This document shows, one piece after another, positions 43,394-53,778 of a stretch of 55,522 nucleotides of DNA. Both the position numbers and the translations under genes were made by a program. Source of the DNA: a virus; the IMG/VR virus record IMGVR_UViG_3300023184_009494, positions 1 through 55,522 of that record; one strand, 5' to 3'. The first letter of the stretch is position 1, and every line of letters starts with the position of its first letter. The notes below the pieces were generated by a model, which saw only the letters and a program-made list of their open reading frames with translations, was not told the DNA's origin and ran no database searches.

Positions 43394-46300
43394 ATGAAAT
43401 CTTCTAAATTAGTCAACGGTACTTCTTCTCAATTATCAAATAGCACTTATCATGCTACTCCTTTTGAAGAAAAACAAAAAACATCTCGATATATTCCGCC
43501 AATTAGTTTTGCTTCACCTTCAATTATTAGGTCTGAAGTTACAACCAAGTCAATAAAAGATTTTTCTAATACAGATACATCGACAATATCAAATGAAAAT
43601 TTAAAAAAATACTCAATTCATTCCGGGCTTTCTGAAGACCAGCCAAGCATAATATTAACATCTAAATTTATTCCTATTTTTTCTTTTGGAAAAGAAAATT
43701 TTATAAGCAATGCATTGAATACAAAGGAAAACTCCATTCTTTTGACTGCAAAAAATGCAATCAATATTTTGTCTCAAAACAAAGACACTCAAGATTATGT
43801 TTCTTCAAATACTGAAAACCTAAAAACTTTTCTTGACTCTGAAAATGAATTTATAAAAAATATTCTTTCTCAGCTATCAGATGTTTTATGCAGACTTAAT
43901 ATTAAGAATTGGTCTTATAAGGATTCATCTTCATCAACAATTTATAGTTTTGAAACTTCTTTATTGGAAAAGACTTATAAAAAAGAAGATATAAATAATT
44001 TTTCAAATTCCAAGATATGGAATCAGTTTCTATTAGAATTTAAATTAGATGTAATTTCTCATACAAGAGACTTAATAGGAACAACAAGAGACAAATCTGG
44101 CAATGATAGTGATTCATATAAACTTTCAGGTCTAATTGCCGAAAAGAGCGATTCATCTAAAAGAATATGGGTAAATCCGTATTATAAAAACATCATTAGC
44201 GAAGATGATATGAATAGATCTGATGATGTTTCAATTAATGAAAATGTAAAAGCATTAATTTCTCTTCAAAATAATCTATATGTTAACTTAAACAGTTCGA
44301 CAAAGACAATAAATCAAAATTCAACTCGAACATCTTCTAGTGAATCTATTGAATTATTAACTCAATATCATGGTTCTGGAAAAGATATATCACTTATATC
44401 GAATTCACTAGCCAAAGAGTCTAATTACTCAAAAGAGATTATAAGCAATTCTAAAACTCTTTCTGATAATTATGGTTATTCAGTCTCCAATGATGGAAGT
44501 GGAAATATTCAAGTATGGGATTATCTTGTAGGAAAATTTAGAAATTCTGTTCTTGAAGTTCAAGATTCATCATCAAATATTATCGGAAAAGGTAGATCTT
44601 TATCAAGTCTCTCCCAGTATTCTGTACAGTCTCCTAATTCAAGCGATCAGTATAAAGTATTGACATTTGAAAGCTCTTTTCTTCCACAATCCGAGATAAC
44701 ACCTGGTTCATTCTATTTTATAGATAGCACTCTTGATACACCTGATGGTAAAAATTTTGACTTATCTAGAATAAATGTACTAACAGATAAACTCAAAAAA
44801 ACTTCAGATACATTAAGTATTATTTCTAAATTTTGCGGCTATGATCAAGGACAAAAAGAAGTTATTGATCCAGCCGACCTTGTCAATCAAATACTTCATA
44901 AATTTGATTATTTTACTGACATGTATTCAAAATGCATACTTCCAACAAATCTAGTTGGAATGATTCCAACAGGATTAGCATATAATGTTATTTTAAATCT
45001 TTCAAATCAAGAAAAAAATAATAGGTTTTCAGCTGCAGTTGCTCGATGCGCAATTATTCCATCAGATACTTACAAATATCAAAGTTCAAATTTAAAATCT
45101 CTTCTTTTTTTAATGGTCATGAATGCAGTTATTCTTCAAGCAAAATCTGAATCAAGTTCAGAATCTTCAAAGATGTCATTCAGTGATGCATCAATAAAAA
45201 AAGTTCAAGATAAGATTATGAAAATTCTAAAAAATGGATCAATTGAACTTGATGATTACATAAAAGCTAAAAATCAAAATAGAATATTTGCTGATCATAT
45301 CGTTGTTACAGATAACTCAGGAAACACTATTACTGATGTTTCTGCTCCAAGTACAGAAATAATAAGTTTAGAAAACGGAATATGGAAAACAGTATTTGAT
45401 ATAATGAAAGAAGTTTATAATTCTTCTGATTTATATGACTTACAAAATAAATCATCTACTGTTTATTCAGGGATAAATAAAATTGTCTATCTTTTTGCTT
45501 ATTTTGATATGATTCTACGAGTTATATCTTCAATGTCTCCAGAAAGCTTATTAGGAAATTATGGATATCATAATAAAACTGCTTACGAAACTGGTCTGGT
45601 ATTAAAAGAAGTTCTGTCTACTGAAATAAACTCTTTTTTCTATATGGGATCTCGAGGATCAGATAATGGTTCTTTTTCTCTTGGAAATAATCCAATTCAA
45701 GTTCAACCAATAGAGTTTGCAAAATCATATTTGGTTACAGAAAAATCAATAATAAATTCTCAAATTGGAATTTTGAAAAACTTTGTATCGCAACTTAATA
45801 CTTCTTTAATAGATTTTTCAGTTTTTCTTGGACAAAAATTTGGTGAACATATTGCAAATGTTTCTCCGCTATATGAATTAGATACAGAATTAAATTCAAT
45901 TCAAAAAAATGCATTACTAGGAATGTCTCTCACTGAAGAGCAGCTAGTTCTTTCAAACTATATTTCTTCAGAGTTATCAGATAAAATAAATACAAATTTA
46001 GATTCAGAATCTAAATTATCTTCAATTCCTTTTTTTGCTGATTTCCCAAAGGGTTTTTCTTCTTATTTGCCAATTAATGACACTGAATTGTTATCATATT
46101 TTCTATTATCTTCTTTCTTTAAGTCAGAAGAATTTCTTTTAGAAAAAGGAAATAACAAAAAGATCATGTCAATTGGAATTCCACCAAAAATGTTAAGATC
46201 TTTATCTTCAACAAGTTCAAGTGCAAATGCTCAAGAAGCAATCAGAAAAAATATAATTAGAATTAAAATATATAAAGTTGACAGATTACACCCAGAGCTT

Positions 46301-47203
46301 GTTTTCATTCCACAGTCTTATCTCTTTGAAATGTCAAGATTTCCAACTAGAGTTCTTGGTAACTGGAATTTTAATAATTTTTCAAACAATGAAACTAATA
46401 TTTTACAGATTCCTACAAAATTTTACTTAAATTCTCAATTTACTCTTCATGATGATTATTCTAAAGCATTTGATACACATGGAACTATTTTATCTGATGA
46501 TCAAAAAGTAGAGATATATTCTAATCATGCAAAAAGCTACTTAGCAGAAGAATACCTAAGATGGTTTACTGATTGTAATCTTGATGAAACTCGATATTTT
46601 CATTATTCTAAAATGTCAAATACTTTACATAGTATAGAAGTTCAGTATCAAAACTACTTAAATACAATAAGCCTAAATATTCAACAAAATCAGACAGCAG
46701 CTGCTCCTACTAATTCTTCAACAGTTAATGTTCAATTTACTGATCCTCTAAGTGGGAACAAATATACTTTCCCTTCAAAAATGACGAACAACATAAAGCC
46801 AGAGAATGTTGTTTCGTCACAAAATAAAAAAATTCAATCAAGTACTACTGTAAGCCCAGCTTTAGACTTAACTGATTCAATGCGTTCATATTTTCTTCGA
46901 GAAACTATGATGCATGACATAAATGTTCACAAAAGAAGAGCCTCATATCCTAAAAAATTTGATAGATGTTTTAGTATAATATTTGACCCCGATGATTTTA
47001 AAATTGATGAGTCGCAGTCAGACTCATCAACTCTTGCTATTATGAAACAGAATGGCATAATAATTGGAGGAAACATTGACACATCTAATAAAAAAATTCC
47101 ATATAGGCACAGAGATACATCACCCGGGGACGTGAGTTTTGATCAATACTTTACAACAGTTGAACCATTTGACTATAATCAAGCCTATGGAAGCGGAAGT
47201 TAA
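43394..47203 (+). CDS. Giant structural protein, 1269 aa, unknown
   Basis: The largest protein in the window. Composition is dominated by Ser, Asn, Lys and Ile with few Cys, no signal peptide and no clear membrane segment. Long helical stretches occur around residues 470-620 and 720-850 (for example QNRIFADHIVV and QFLLEFKLDVISHTRDLIG-type segments). The C-terminal 120 residues are polar and end with SFDQYFTTVEPFDYNQAYGS. I see no named domain and no convincing tape-measure features such as long heptads or hydrophobic patches. It is linked by its context to the FnIII-like proteins on both sides. Confidence 0.55.
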   Translation: MKSSKLVNGTSSQLSNSTYHATPFEEKQKTSRYIPPISFASPSIIRSEVTTKSIKDFSNTDTSTISNENLKKYSIHSGLSEDQPSIILTSKFIPIFSFGKENFISNALNTKENSILLTAKNAINILSQNKDTQDYVSSNTENLKTFLDSENEFIKNILSQLSDVLCRLNIKNWSYKDSSSSTIYSFETSLLEKTYKKEDINNFSNSKIWNQFLLEFKLDVISHTRDLIGTTRDKSGNDSDSYKLSGLIAEKSDSSKRIWVNPYYKNIISEDDMNRSDDVSINENVKALISLQNNLYVNLNSSTKTINQNSTRTSSSESIELLTQYHGSGKDISLISNSLAKESNYSKEIISNSKTLSDNYGYSVSNDGSGNIQVWDYLVGKFRNSVLEVQDSSSNIIGKGRSLSSLSQYSVQSPNSSDQYKVLTFESSFLPQSEITPGSFYFIDSTLDTPDGKNFDLSRINVLTDKLKKTSDTLSIISKFCGYDQGQKEVIDPADLVNQILHKFDYFTDMYSKCILPTNLVGMIPTGLAYNVILNLSNQEKNNRFSAAVARCAIIPSDTYKYQSSNLKSLLFLMVMNAVILQAKSESSSESSKMSFSDASIKKVQDKIMKILKNGSIELDDYIKAKNQNRIFADHIVVTDNSGNTITDVSAPSTEIISLENGIWKTVFDIMKEVYNSSDLYDLQNKSSTVYSGINKIVYLFAYFDMILRVISSMSPESLLGNYGYHNKTAYETGLVLKEVLSTEINSFFYMGSRGSDNGSFSLGNNPIQVQPIEFAKSYLVTEKSIINSQIGILKNFVSQLNTSLIDFSVFLGQKFGEHIANVSPLYELDTELNSIQKNALLGMSLTEEQLVLSNYISSELSDKINTNLDSESKLSSIPFFADFPKGFSSYLPINDTELLSYFLLSSFFKSEEFLLEKGNNKKIMSIGIPPKMLRSLSSTSSSANAQEAIRKNIIRIKIYKVDRLHPELVFIPQSYLFEMSRFPTRVLGNWNFNNFSNNETNILQIPTKFYLNSQFTLHDDYSKAFDTHGTILSDDQKVEIYSNHAKSYLAEEYLRWFTDCNLDETRYFHYSKMSNTLHSIEVQYQNYLNTISLNIQQNQTAAAPTNSSTVNVQFTDPLSGNKYTFPSKMTNNIKPENVVSSQNKKIQSSTTVSPALDLTDSMRSYFLRETMMHDINVHKRRASYPKKFDRCFSIIFDPDDFKIDESQSDSSTLAIMKQNGIIIGGNIDTSNKKIPYRHRDTSPGDVSFDQYFTTVEPFDYNQAYGSGS

Positions 47204-47209
47204 ATTATC

Positions 47210-49024
47210 GTGTCTATAAATATATCAGAGCCCTCTATATCGGTTGATGAAATCAACATTCCCGAGATTTCAGAGTTATCATCTGAATTTACTTATAACT
47301 ACTACACAATTGACGAGAGAGTCTCTGAATATAAAAGCTCTCTTGTTGATTCTTTAAAAAATTTACCAAGATATGTAACTCTAAGATGGAACTCTTCTGT
47401 TCTTTCTAATTTTGAGATTCAAAAAAATGACTCTAGCAAAAGAGAATTTTCAAAAGAAAGAAGCATTGAAAACAACTTTGAAAAAATAATGTCTGAAGAT
47501 AACTTCTTCAATGAAGGTTATTTGTCTCATGTTTTTTCTGATATTACTTCAATAGAGCAAGGAAGCTCTGATCTTGAAAATTACAGCAGATTATCCCAGG
47601 ATAACGTTGAAAGTGTTTTTAAAATGTCACAAAAACAAATTCAAGAAATATCTTCAAATTCAAACCCTGATGACGAAATACATAATCAGCATTTGTCTTC
47701 AATTTCAAGTGCTTATTCAAATCTTGCTAACATGCCTAAAGATTCACTTGGTCTTAGGGTTTATGATGAGTCTGGGCGATTATCTGATAAAGATGATCTT
47801 CTTGAATCATTGTGTAACTCTTTGTCAATCAATGTCAAGATTAATAATTCAATCATTCCAGACATTTTTAGAAATTCAAAAGAAAAGAACAAGAATCTTG
47901 ATGTTTTTAAGATTTCATCATTAAAGAAGAATGTAAATGATGAAGTTGTAATAAAAAACATTGGTAAAACAAGCCAATCATATTCTTCTTTTAGTTCTCA
48001 GCCTATAAAAATGATAGGATACATTATTGAAAGATATTGGTCAACACCTGAAGGATATACAAAACAAAAGAATTTCTTTATTGAAGATCCATCAGTTACA
48101 AACTTTGTAGATAAAACTCCGCTCTATGGTGTCACTTATGTTTATACTGTAAGAGCCGTTTCTAGTGTAAAACTACTTACTAGATCACCTGATGGATCAA
48201 GTGTTAGCGTCTCTGAGATTTATACAAGTTCAAAACCAATACCAACTCATGTAAATTGTCTTGAATTTGTTCCTCCGCCAGAACCAGAAAACTTAAAATT
48301 TACTTTTGATTATGATGAAGGAAATTTAATAGTTCAATGGGATCCACCAATAAATCCTCAAAAAGATATAAAGCAATACCAAGTTTTTAGAAGAAAGAGT
48401 ATTGATTTTCCATTTGAGCTCATAGCACAATATGGATTTGATAGATCATATCCGGGTTGGCCTGATAATACAAGATACACTACAGGAGAAATTGTAGATG
48501 CCAATAATTTTTCTAACACACCACCAGAATATCGAAACTTAATTAAAAACTCAGAAAGCCTTGTTTGTTTTCATAGAGACAAAGAGTTTACAGTTGATAC
48601 TGAATTTTTTCAAAATGAATCTTTTATTTATTCAATATGTAGCATTGATGCTCATGGCATGATATCTAATTATTCAGAACAACACGAGGTAGTTTTTGAT
48701 TCATATAAAAATAAGATTGTTTCAAAGGTAGTGTGTGACTCTGGGTCACCTAAACCTTATCCTAACATGAATCTTAGAATCGATGCTTTTAAAGATTCAA
48801 TTAGAGTTTCAGGAGATGAGACAAAAGAATTGAGTATTTATTTTTCTCCTGAATATCTAAAAATCAAAGATAAAGACAACAAAACTTATAAGATAGTTGA
48901 AGCAGTAACTTCCGCAAAAAATAACAACCCTTATTATGTTCTTCAGCTAATTAATTTAGACAATCAAAAAAGTCAACTAATAAAGATAAACATCAATGAT
49001 TCGACCAATTTAACTAGTTCATAG
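47210..49024 (+). CDS. Structural protein with fibronectin-III-like domains
   Basis: 604 aa, starting at a GTG 6 bp after the preceding stop. The first 240 residues are acidic/Ser-rich and probably extended. Residues about 265-345 (IGYIIERYWSTPEGYTKQKN and YGVTYVYTVRAVSSVKLL) and 360-500 (GNLIVQWDPPINPQKDIKQY, QVFRRKSID, FIYSICSIDAHGMISNYS) each show the FnIII strand order with a VQW core. Like the 845-aa protein, it is likely part of a fibre or outer-baseplate complex. The C-terminal 80 residues may form another beta domain. Confidence 0.65.
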   Translation: MSINISEPSISVDEINIPEISELSSEFTYNYYTIDERVSEYKSSLVDSLKNLPRYVTLRWNSSVLSNFEIQKNDSSKREFSKERSIENNFEKIMSEDNFFNEGYLSHVFSDITSIEQGSSDLENYSRLSQDNVESVFKMSQKQIQEISSNSNPDDEIHNQHLSSISSAYSNLANMPKDSLGLRVYDESGRLSDKDDLLESLCNSLSINVKINNSIIPDIFRNSKEKNKNLDVFKISSLKKNVNDEVVIKNIGKTSQSYSSFSSQPIKMIGYIIERYWSTPEGYTKQKNFFIEDPSVTNFVDKTPLYGVTYVYTVRAVSSVKLLTRSPDGSSVSVSEIYTSSKPIPTHVNCLEFVPPPEPENLKFTFDYDEGNLIVQWDPPINPQKDIKQYQVFRRKSIDFPFELIAQYGFDRSYPGWPDNTRYTTGEIVDANNFSNTPPEYRNLIKNSESLVCFHRDKEFTVDTEFFQNESFIYSICSIDAHGMISNYSEQHEVVFDSYKNKIVSKVVCDSGSPKPYPNMNLRIDAFKDSIRVSGDETKELSIYFSPEYLKIKDKDNKTYKIVEAVTSAKNNNPYYVLQLINLDNQKSQLIKININDSTNLTSS

Positions 49025-49142
49025 AAGTAATAAGATCATTTAAGGTAAAAACATTGACATGTTCCATATTTTTAAGCAGGACAATCAGCAGATTATCTCG
49101 TTGTAAATAGTAAATTAGAGAAAGAAAATAGAGAAATCAATA

Positions 49143-49895
49143 ATGGGATATCTTGATAATTCAACAAATAACGTGATACTTGATGCTGTTTTAACTGATT
49201 ATGGGCGTCAACAACTTGCATCTGCAAATAATGCTTTCAGCATCACATATTATGCCTTAGGAGACGATGAAGTTGACTACAAGCTTATTAAAAAATATGG
49301 ACGTGCAGTAGGAAAAGAAAAAATTGAGAAGAATACACCAATTTTTGAAGCTTTTACTAACCCAAGTATTGCTTTAAAATATAGACTAATTGGAAGAGAA
49401 AACGATGGTACGTCAATATCGACCAATTACCTTCCTGTTCTAAAGACAAAATCAACTGTTGTGCTTCAAAAATCTGGTGGCTCTACTTCATCTCCTGTCT
49501 CTTTGGACACTTATTTTGGTAATAGTACTGGAACAGGGGTTCCACCTGAAATAATTCAGCGATCTTATCTAATAAAAGTTCCTGATAGATTTTTTACTAT
49601 TGATAGCCCTAATGGCGGAAAATTGACACAACCAGATGTTGCAAGAACTTCCGTTGATTCAGGCGACCCAAATAGAATAGCAACATATAGATTTACAACA
49701 ACAACCTCTAATACAACGACTATATCGTTTAATGTCACAGCTCAAAGTATTGATAGCACTACTCTTTCTATTTATGGAAAAAGAGTGTCAGGGAATGACA
49801 AATCTAGAACAATATACAGCTATATAACTGTAGTTGGTGAACAACATGGATGCACCATTGACATACCAGTGTCGTATAATGCACTGACAACGTGA
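49143..49895 (+). CDS. Virion protein with N-terminal module shared with the 483-aa protein
   Basis: 250 aa. It begins GYLDNSTNNVILDAVLTDYG, continues RQQLASANN, and has FSITYYALGDDEVDYKLIKK near residue 35; this LD-x-ILDAxLTxxGR...SIT...D pattern repeats in the 483-aa protein and occurs in large marine phage structural proteins I have seen. The rest is Ser/Thr-rich beta (TTTTSNTTTISFNVTAQSID). The 118-bp gap in front, one of the longest here, holds TTGACA but no good -10 box. Probably a small tail or sheath-associated decoration protein. Confidence 0.65.
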   Translation: MGYLDNSTNNVILDAVLTDYGRQQLASANNAFSITYYALGDDEVDYKLIKKYGRAVGKEKIEKNTPIFEAFTNPSIALKYRLIGRENDGTSISTNYLPVLKTKSTVVLQKSGGSTSSPVSLDTYFGNSTGTGVPPEIIQRSYLIKVPDRFFTIDSPNGGKLTQPDVARTSVDSGDPNRIATYRFTTTTSNTTTISFNVTAQSIDSTTLSIYGKRVSGNDKSRTIYSYITVVGEQHGCTIDIPVSYNALTT

Positions 49896-49915
49896 TAAAA
49901 GGATGATTTTTTGAA

Positions 49916-51169
49916 ATGGCGATATTAAAACAGATAAATGCATCCGATAAAAAGACAACAAGGTCTTTTTTAAATCAACTAATTGACGTTCTTCAAGAAG
50001 ATATTAGTTCTTCTGTTTCTCGTCGAAAATACCAAGTATTTGTTACTGGAGGAATTGGTCCTGGCGTCACTTCTTCTCTATTTCAAACTGTATATGACCA
50101 GGATTTCACCCTTCAGACTGCTAACCCCGTTTTTGATATAACAATAGGTTTAGCTTCACCTGATTCAATTAGAGGTGGAACAACAACAAATACTGCCGGT
50201 GTAGCAAGCAAGTCTTCAACTGGACAAGATACAGGTGGAAAATATCTGTATCCAAGCAGCTCACTAATGATGAGAGAAAAGACTGATATTTACGGACAAT
50301 TTGCGCAGACACTGTTAGGAAATAGAGCAAATATGTTTCAGCTCCCAGTAGATGCAACGTTGTCTACTACTCAAACAACAACACCAGTAGATACTGCGCT
50401 ATTCATTGCATTTAAAAGGCTTTTTTCAAGAGATCAAATTAAACGTGAGACTTTTGCAATGCGCTTCTATCAAACTGCAAGTCTTGTCACTACGGAGACA
50501 CCAGCTAAGCCAAATATTTTTATAACATCAAATTCAGGTTCTGCAATATTTACTGACATTGGAGCAGCAGATTCAAGATATTTTGACATTGGTGGGCAGT
50601 ATGGTTACCTTGTTGATGCTTCTTCAACAACAAAAACTGTTGGTCTCATGTATTATGACTCAGGTATTGCAGTCTTAGACATTGAAAAGATCACATCTAG
50701 TTCTCAGTTTATCTCTGGTACTATATCAGCAATGACTCCTTTAGGAAAAACCGTTTTAGGAGGTCTTGGAACCGAAACATACAATAAGTCAAAAGTTGTT
50801 CCTGATCTTATGGTGTCTGCATCTGTTGATGACATTGTTGATCACTTTAGCTATTCTCGGTTTGGCGACGGCGCTATGACCGCAATAACATTCCAGAACG
50901 TTACAAATATTAATTCTTCTCTAATTTTCTGTAGAGCTCTTCCCGATGACTTTAATTATTCATCTAATCCAACTTATACTGACTCCGACGGTCACTTGAC
51001 AATTTATGATAAAAGCATTTCCGACGAGAATCAAGAGACATTTACTTATGTAACGACAATTGGTCTCTATGATGATTCGGGAGGACTATTGGCTGTAGCA
51101 AAATTGAGTCGACCAGTTGAAAAGAATCCCAGCCGAGATTTAACATTCCGCGTCCGCCTTGATTATTAA
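49916..51169 (+). CDS. Virion structural protein, shares C-terminal module with 839-aa protein
   Basis: 417 aa. Residues about 175-260 contain GYLVDASSTTKTVGLMYYDS followed by GIAVLDIEKI, and the last 45 residues read ETFTYVTTIGLYDDSGGLLA, then VAKLSRPVEKNPSRDL and RVRLDY. Both segments reappear in the C-terminal third of the next protein, so the two are paralogous over about 170 residues. The N terminus (FVTGGIGPGVTSSLFQTVYD) is distinct. Likely subunits of one surface complex. The gene has a weak AAGGA ribosome-binding site. Confidence 0.65.
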   Translation: MAILKQINASDKKTTRSFLNQLIDVLQEDISSSVSRRKYQVFVTGGIGPGVTSSLFQTVYDQDFTLQTANPVFDITIGLASPDSIRGGTTTNTAGVASKSSTGQDTGGKYLYPSSSLMMREKTDIYGQFAQTLLGNRANMFQLPVDATLSTTQTTTPVDTALFIAFKRLFSRDQIKRETFAMRFYQTASLVTTETPAKPNIFITSNSGSAIFTDIGAADSRYFDIGGQYGYLVDASSTTKTVGLMYYDSGIAVLDIEKITSSSQFISGTISAMTPLGKTVLGGLGTETYNKSKVVPDLMVSASVDDIVDHFSYSRFGDGAMTAITFQNVTNINSSLIFCRALPDDFNYSSNPTYTDSDGHLTIYDKSISDENQETFTYVTTIGLYDDSGGLLAVAKLSRPVEKNPSRDLTFRVRLDY

Positions 51170-51219
51170 AAATCTTATAACTTATTTCAATGGCCATCTG
51201 TGCCATATTTAGGTAATCA

Positions 51220-53739
51220 ATGGCTATAATTCCTGTCACACAAGATGATGTAGAGACTTTTACAATAGTAACCACACCTATTAGGCATTATTCTTCAAGC
51301 TCTTATGGGATAACAGGATCAGTAAAAGTCTTTGCCCGGGGATCATCTCTTGAAAAAGAGACTACATCCCCACGCAGGGTCTATGATGATTCAAATCCTG
51401 ACGTTCATACTGATATTAATTTTGATTCTGCATATAGTAAGCTCAGAAATCAAGCAGCTACAAACAGAGATTTCAGGCTTCCTATATTAGGTCAGCTTGA
51501 ATCTTATGTACAGCTAGTAGACAAGGCATCAATTAAGCCTAACAATGTTCTTGAAATAGGAAGATTTACTCCTTCACCTAATCTAACAAAGCATACACTT
51601 TTAAAGAACAACATTAAAGATGTCCTAATTCCTTATTATAGGACATTTTATCCTCATGCAAATTGGGCATATACAAATTATCATTCGATAAATTTTTTTA
51701 CTGACACTGGCGGATTTATACCAACATCTTCAGTGTTGTTATATCCTAATGTTGGAGATGCCGAACTTCCTTCTACCGTTGGTTATGCTTCAGGCTCTTA
51801 CTGCCTAACAGGTGCATTTAGTTTCGATTTTCATATTAATCCAAGATACCAAGTTGACGGAATAGACGCCGGTCACTTTAAAGCCGGAACAATATTTCAT
51901 CTATCTTCCAGTTATGCACTTTCTTTAATTACCGGGTCAAATAAAGATCCAAGAGGGCTTCCTACAGGATATAGGTTACAGCTTCAATTAAGTCATAGCG
52001 CTGATTATCCTCCTTCGTCAGTTATCCCAGGAAATTATCCTAAGGATCTAGTTTTTCTATCTGACGATAATTCATTATCATGGAACAACTGGCATCATGT
52101 TGTTGTTAGATGGGGTACTCAGTCTATAAATGATGGAACTGGATCGTTCGTCGTAGACGGAATAAACAAAGGAGATTTTGTTATTCCTTCAGGAACCATT
52201 AATCCTCAACATGCTGCAAATATATTAAATCCAGACGTCCTCTGTGTAGGAAACTATTATGAAGGACATAATTTCGGTGGTTCAGCTCAAAGCCTATTTT
52301 TTGCTACCAACCCAGCAACACGAGATGGTGTTTACAGTCTTGTTGATGATCCTTCAGAATCACCTGCTCATTATAAATTTAGACACCCTCTTAAAGCTGA
52401 ACTTCATGACATTACAATTCGTAGAAAATTTCTTAAAGATTATGAAATAAATGCTTCTGGGTCAAGAGGAATAGGAAATGAGTCATTAGTAAAAGATGAT
52501 GTTGCATTTTATCTTCCTCCTTTCTTTGTAGAGGAAACTCCAATTAGAAAATTTGTCGGAGATCATGGCGGGATACTACAGACTCCATTCTTTGAAATAG
52601 ATGGAACAACTGACGATCCTTTTAATGTTGCCTTATCTTTTGGAGTAGCTGGTCATTATATTAATCTTGAAAATTTCACTAAAGATTTTTCAACGAATCG
52701 ATTTCCAAGACTAATGGAGCTTTCAGCTTCAACAGTTGATTACACGACAGATGCACAAGAAGCCAATTATTTTCTTTATCAAAGCAAAGGAACTGCTAAG
52801 AGAAACTTAACTGTTCTTCCTTGTGATGACGGAACTTTTGACCCCAATTATGAGCTACTATTTAGCGAAAAACTTCAGAATCATTATGCTGATTCAAATG
52901 GAAATTTTGACATTAGCTACATTAATCTAGATAATTTGGTTACAATTGAAGCTGCAACAGCAGGCGGATTAAGTGCTTACGATCCTGATAGCGATACACA
53001 TAAAGAATTTTCACAAAGCCTAATCGGCCCAACTCCAGAAATACCAGGTTCCCCTCCAGGGCCTGCAGTTCAAAGACATATTGCAAACATTGCTACGGCA
53101 ATTTCAGCATCTGGTGGACAAGATTATAGTTTTGACAGAGGTATTCAGCAAGGAATGCCTCTCACAATATTTCAACGTCTATTGGATCCGTCTTCTAATC
53201 AAGTTACTTTCTTTAATATCAGTAACTTATATTATGGAAGAAAAATTCTTCCTGGTAGCTTTACAATTAAAGACTCTAGTATTTCGGGTTCCCATGGTTC
53301 TGTTTCTATTACCTTAAAAGATGACGGCTTTGGTAACCTTTATAGAGCTGATTCCTTTACAGATCTTGCAACTCAAAATTCTGTAGGAAATATTTTTTAT
53401 GATGAAGGAATTATTCTTGTAAAAAATCCTCATCTTTATTTCTTTGGAAAAGATCAGATAGACATATCCTTTAAAGGAATTAGACCTGTTTATTCAACAA
53501 AATACGAGATTCTTGCAGGACCTGGCATGCTGAACTCTTCTTCAAATGCATCTTATATTGCCAATAAGGATCAGCTAAAAGCATCTCTTGATCCTGGTGA
53601 TGATGGAACTTTTGTCTATATTAGTGGTATAAATTTTCATGACGATAACATGAATGTGATTGCTAGAGCCAAGCTTGCTCAACCAATTATGAAGCGCGAG
53701 AACGATAAAATTTTGTTTAAAGTTTCTTTCGATAGATGA
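51220..53739 (+). CDS. 839-aa LamG-type virion adhesin candidate
   Basis: Residues about 195-405 form a LamG/concanavalin-A-like lectin domain: TGAFSFDFHINPRY entry strand, YRLQLQLSHSADYPP, the diagnostic SWNNWHHVVVRWG strand, SFVVDGINKGDFVI, VLCVGNYYEG and closing LHDITIRRKFLKDYE. Residues about 670-839 are the module shared with the 417-aa protein (SVGNIFYDEGIILVKN; TFVYISGINFHDDNMNVIAR followed by AKLAQPIMKRENDK). LamG domains bind glycans or proteins, so a receptor-binding or capsid/tail surface role is likely. The C-terminal module probably anchors both proteins to the virion. The last gene of the second structural block. Confidence 0.75.
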   Translation: MAIIPVTQDDVETFTIVTTPIRHYSSSSYGITGSVKVFARGSSLEKETTSPRRVYDDSNPDVHTDINFDSAYSKLRNQAATNRDFRLPILGQLESYVQLVDKASIKPNNVLEIGRFTPSPNLTKHTLLKNNIKDVLIPYYRTFYPHANWAYTNYHSINFFTDTGGFIPTSSVLLYPNVGDAELPSTVGYASGSYCLTGAFSFDFHINPRYQVDGIDAGHFKAGTIFHLSSSYALSLITGSNKDPRGLPTGYRLQLQLSHSADYPPSSVIPGNYPKDLVFLSDDNSLSWNNWHHVVVRWGTQSINDGTGSFVVDGINKGDFVIPSGTINPQHAANILNPDVLCVGNYYEGHNFGGSAQSLFFATNPATRDGVYSLVDDPSESPAHYKFRHPLKAELHDITIRRKFLKDYEINASGSRGIGNESLVKDDVAFYLPPFFVEETPIRKFVGDHGGILQTPFFEIDGTTDDPFNVALSFGVAGHYINLENFTKDFSTNRFPRLMELSASTVDYTTDAQEANYFLYQSKGTAKRNLTVLPCDDGTFDPNYELLFSEKLQNHYADSNGNFDISYINLDNLVTIEAATAGGLSAYDPDSDTHKEFSQSLIGPTPEIPGSPPGPAVQRHIANIATAISASGGQDYSFDRGIQQGMPLTIFQRLLDPSSNQVTFFNISNLYYGRKILPGSFTIKDSSISGSHGSVSITLKDDGFGNLYRADSFTDLATQNSVGNIFYDEGIILVKNPHLYFFGKDQIDISFKGIRPVYSTKYEILAGPGMLNSSSNASYIANKDQLKASLDPGDDGTFVYISGINFHDDNMNVIARAKLAQPIMKRENDKILFKVSFDR

Positions 53740-53778
53740 TTTTAATATTAGATTTTGTAAAGTGATCTGAAGCCTTAG

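Noticed and set aside
43394-47203. 1269-aa protein as tape measure
   Set aside because: Lacks long heptad repeats, hydrophobic segments and the usual position next to tail-tube genes.
49025-49142. Promoter from TTGACA in the gap before the 250-aa gene
   Set aside because: No -10 box at proper spacing; the AT-rich context makes single-box matches uninformative.
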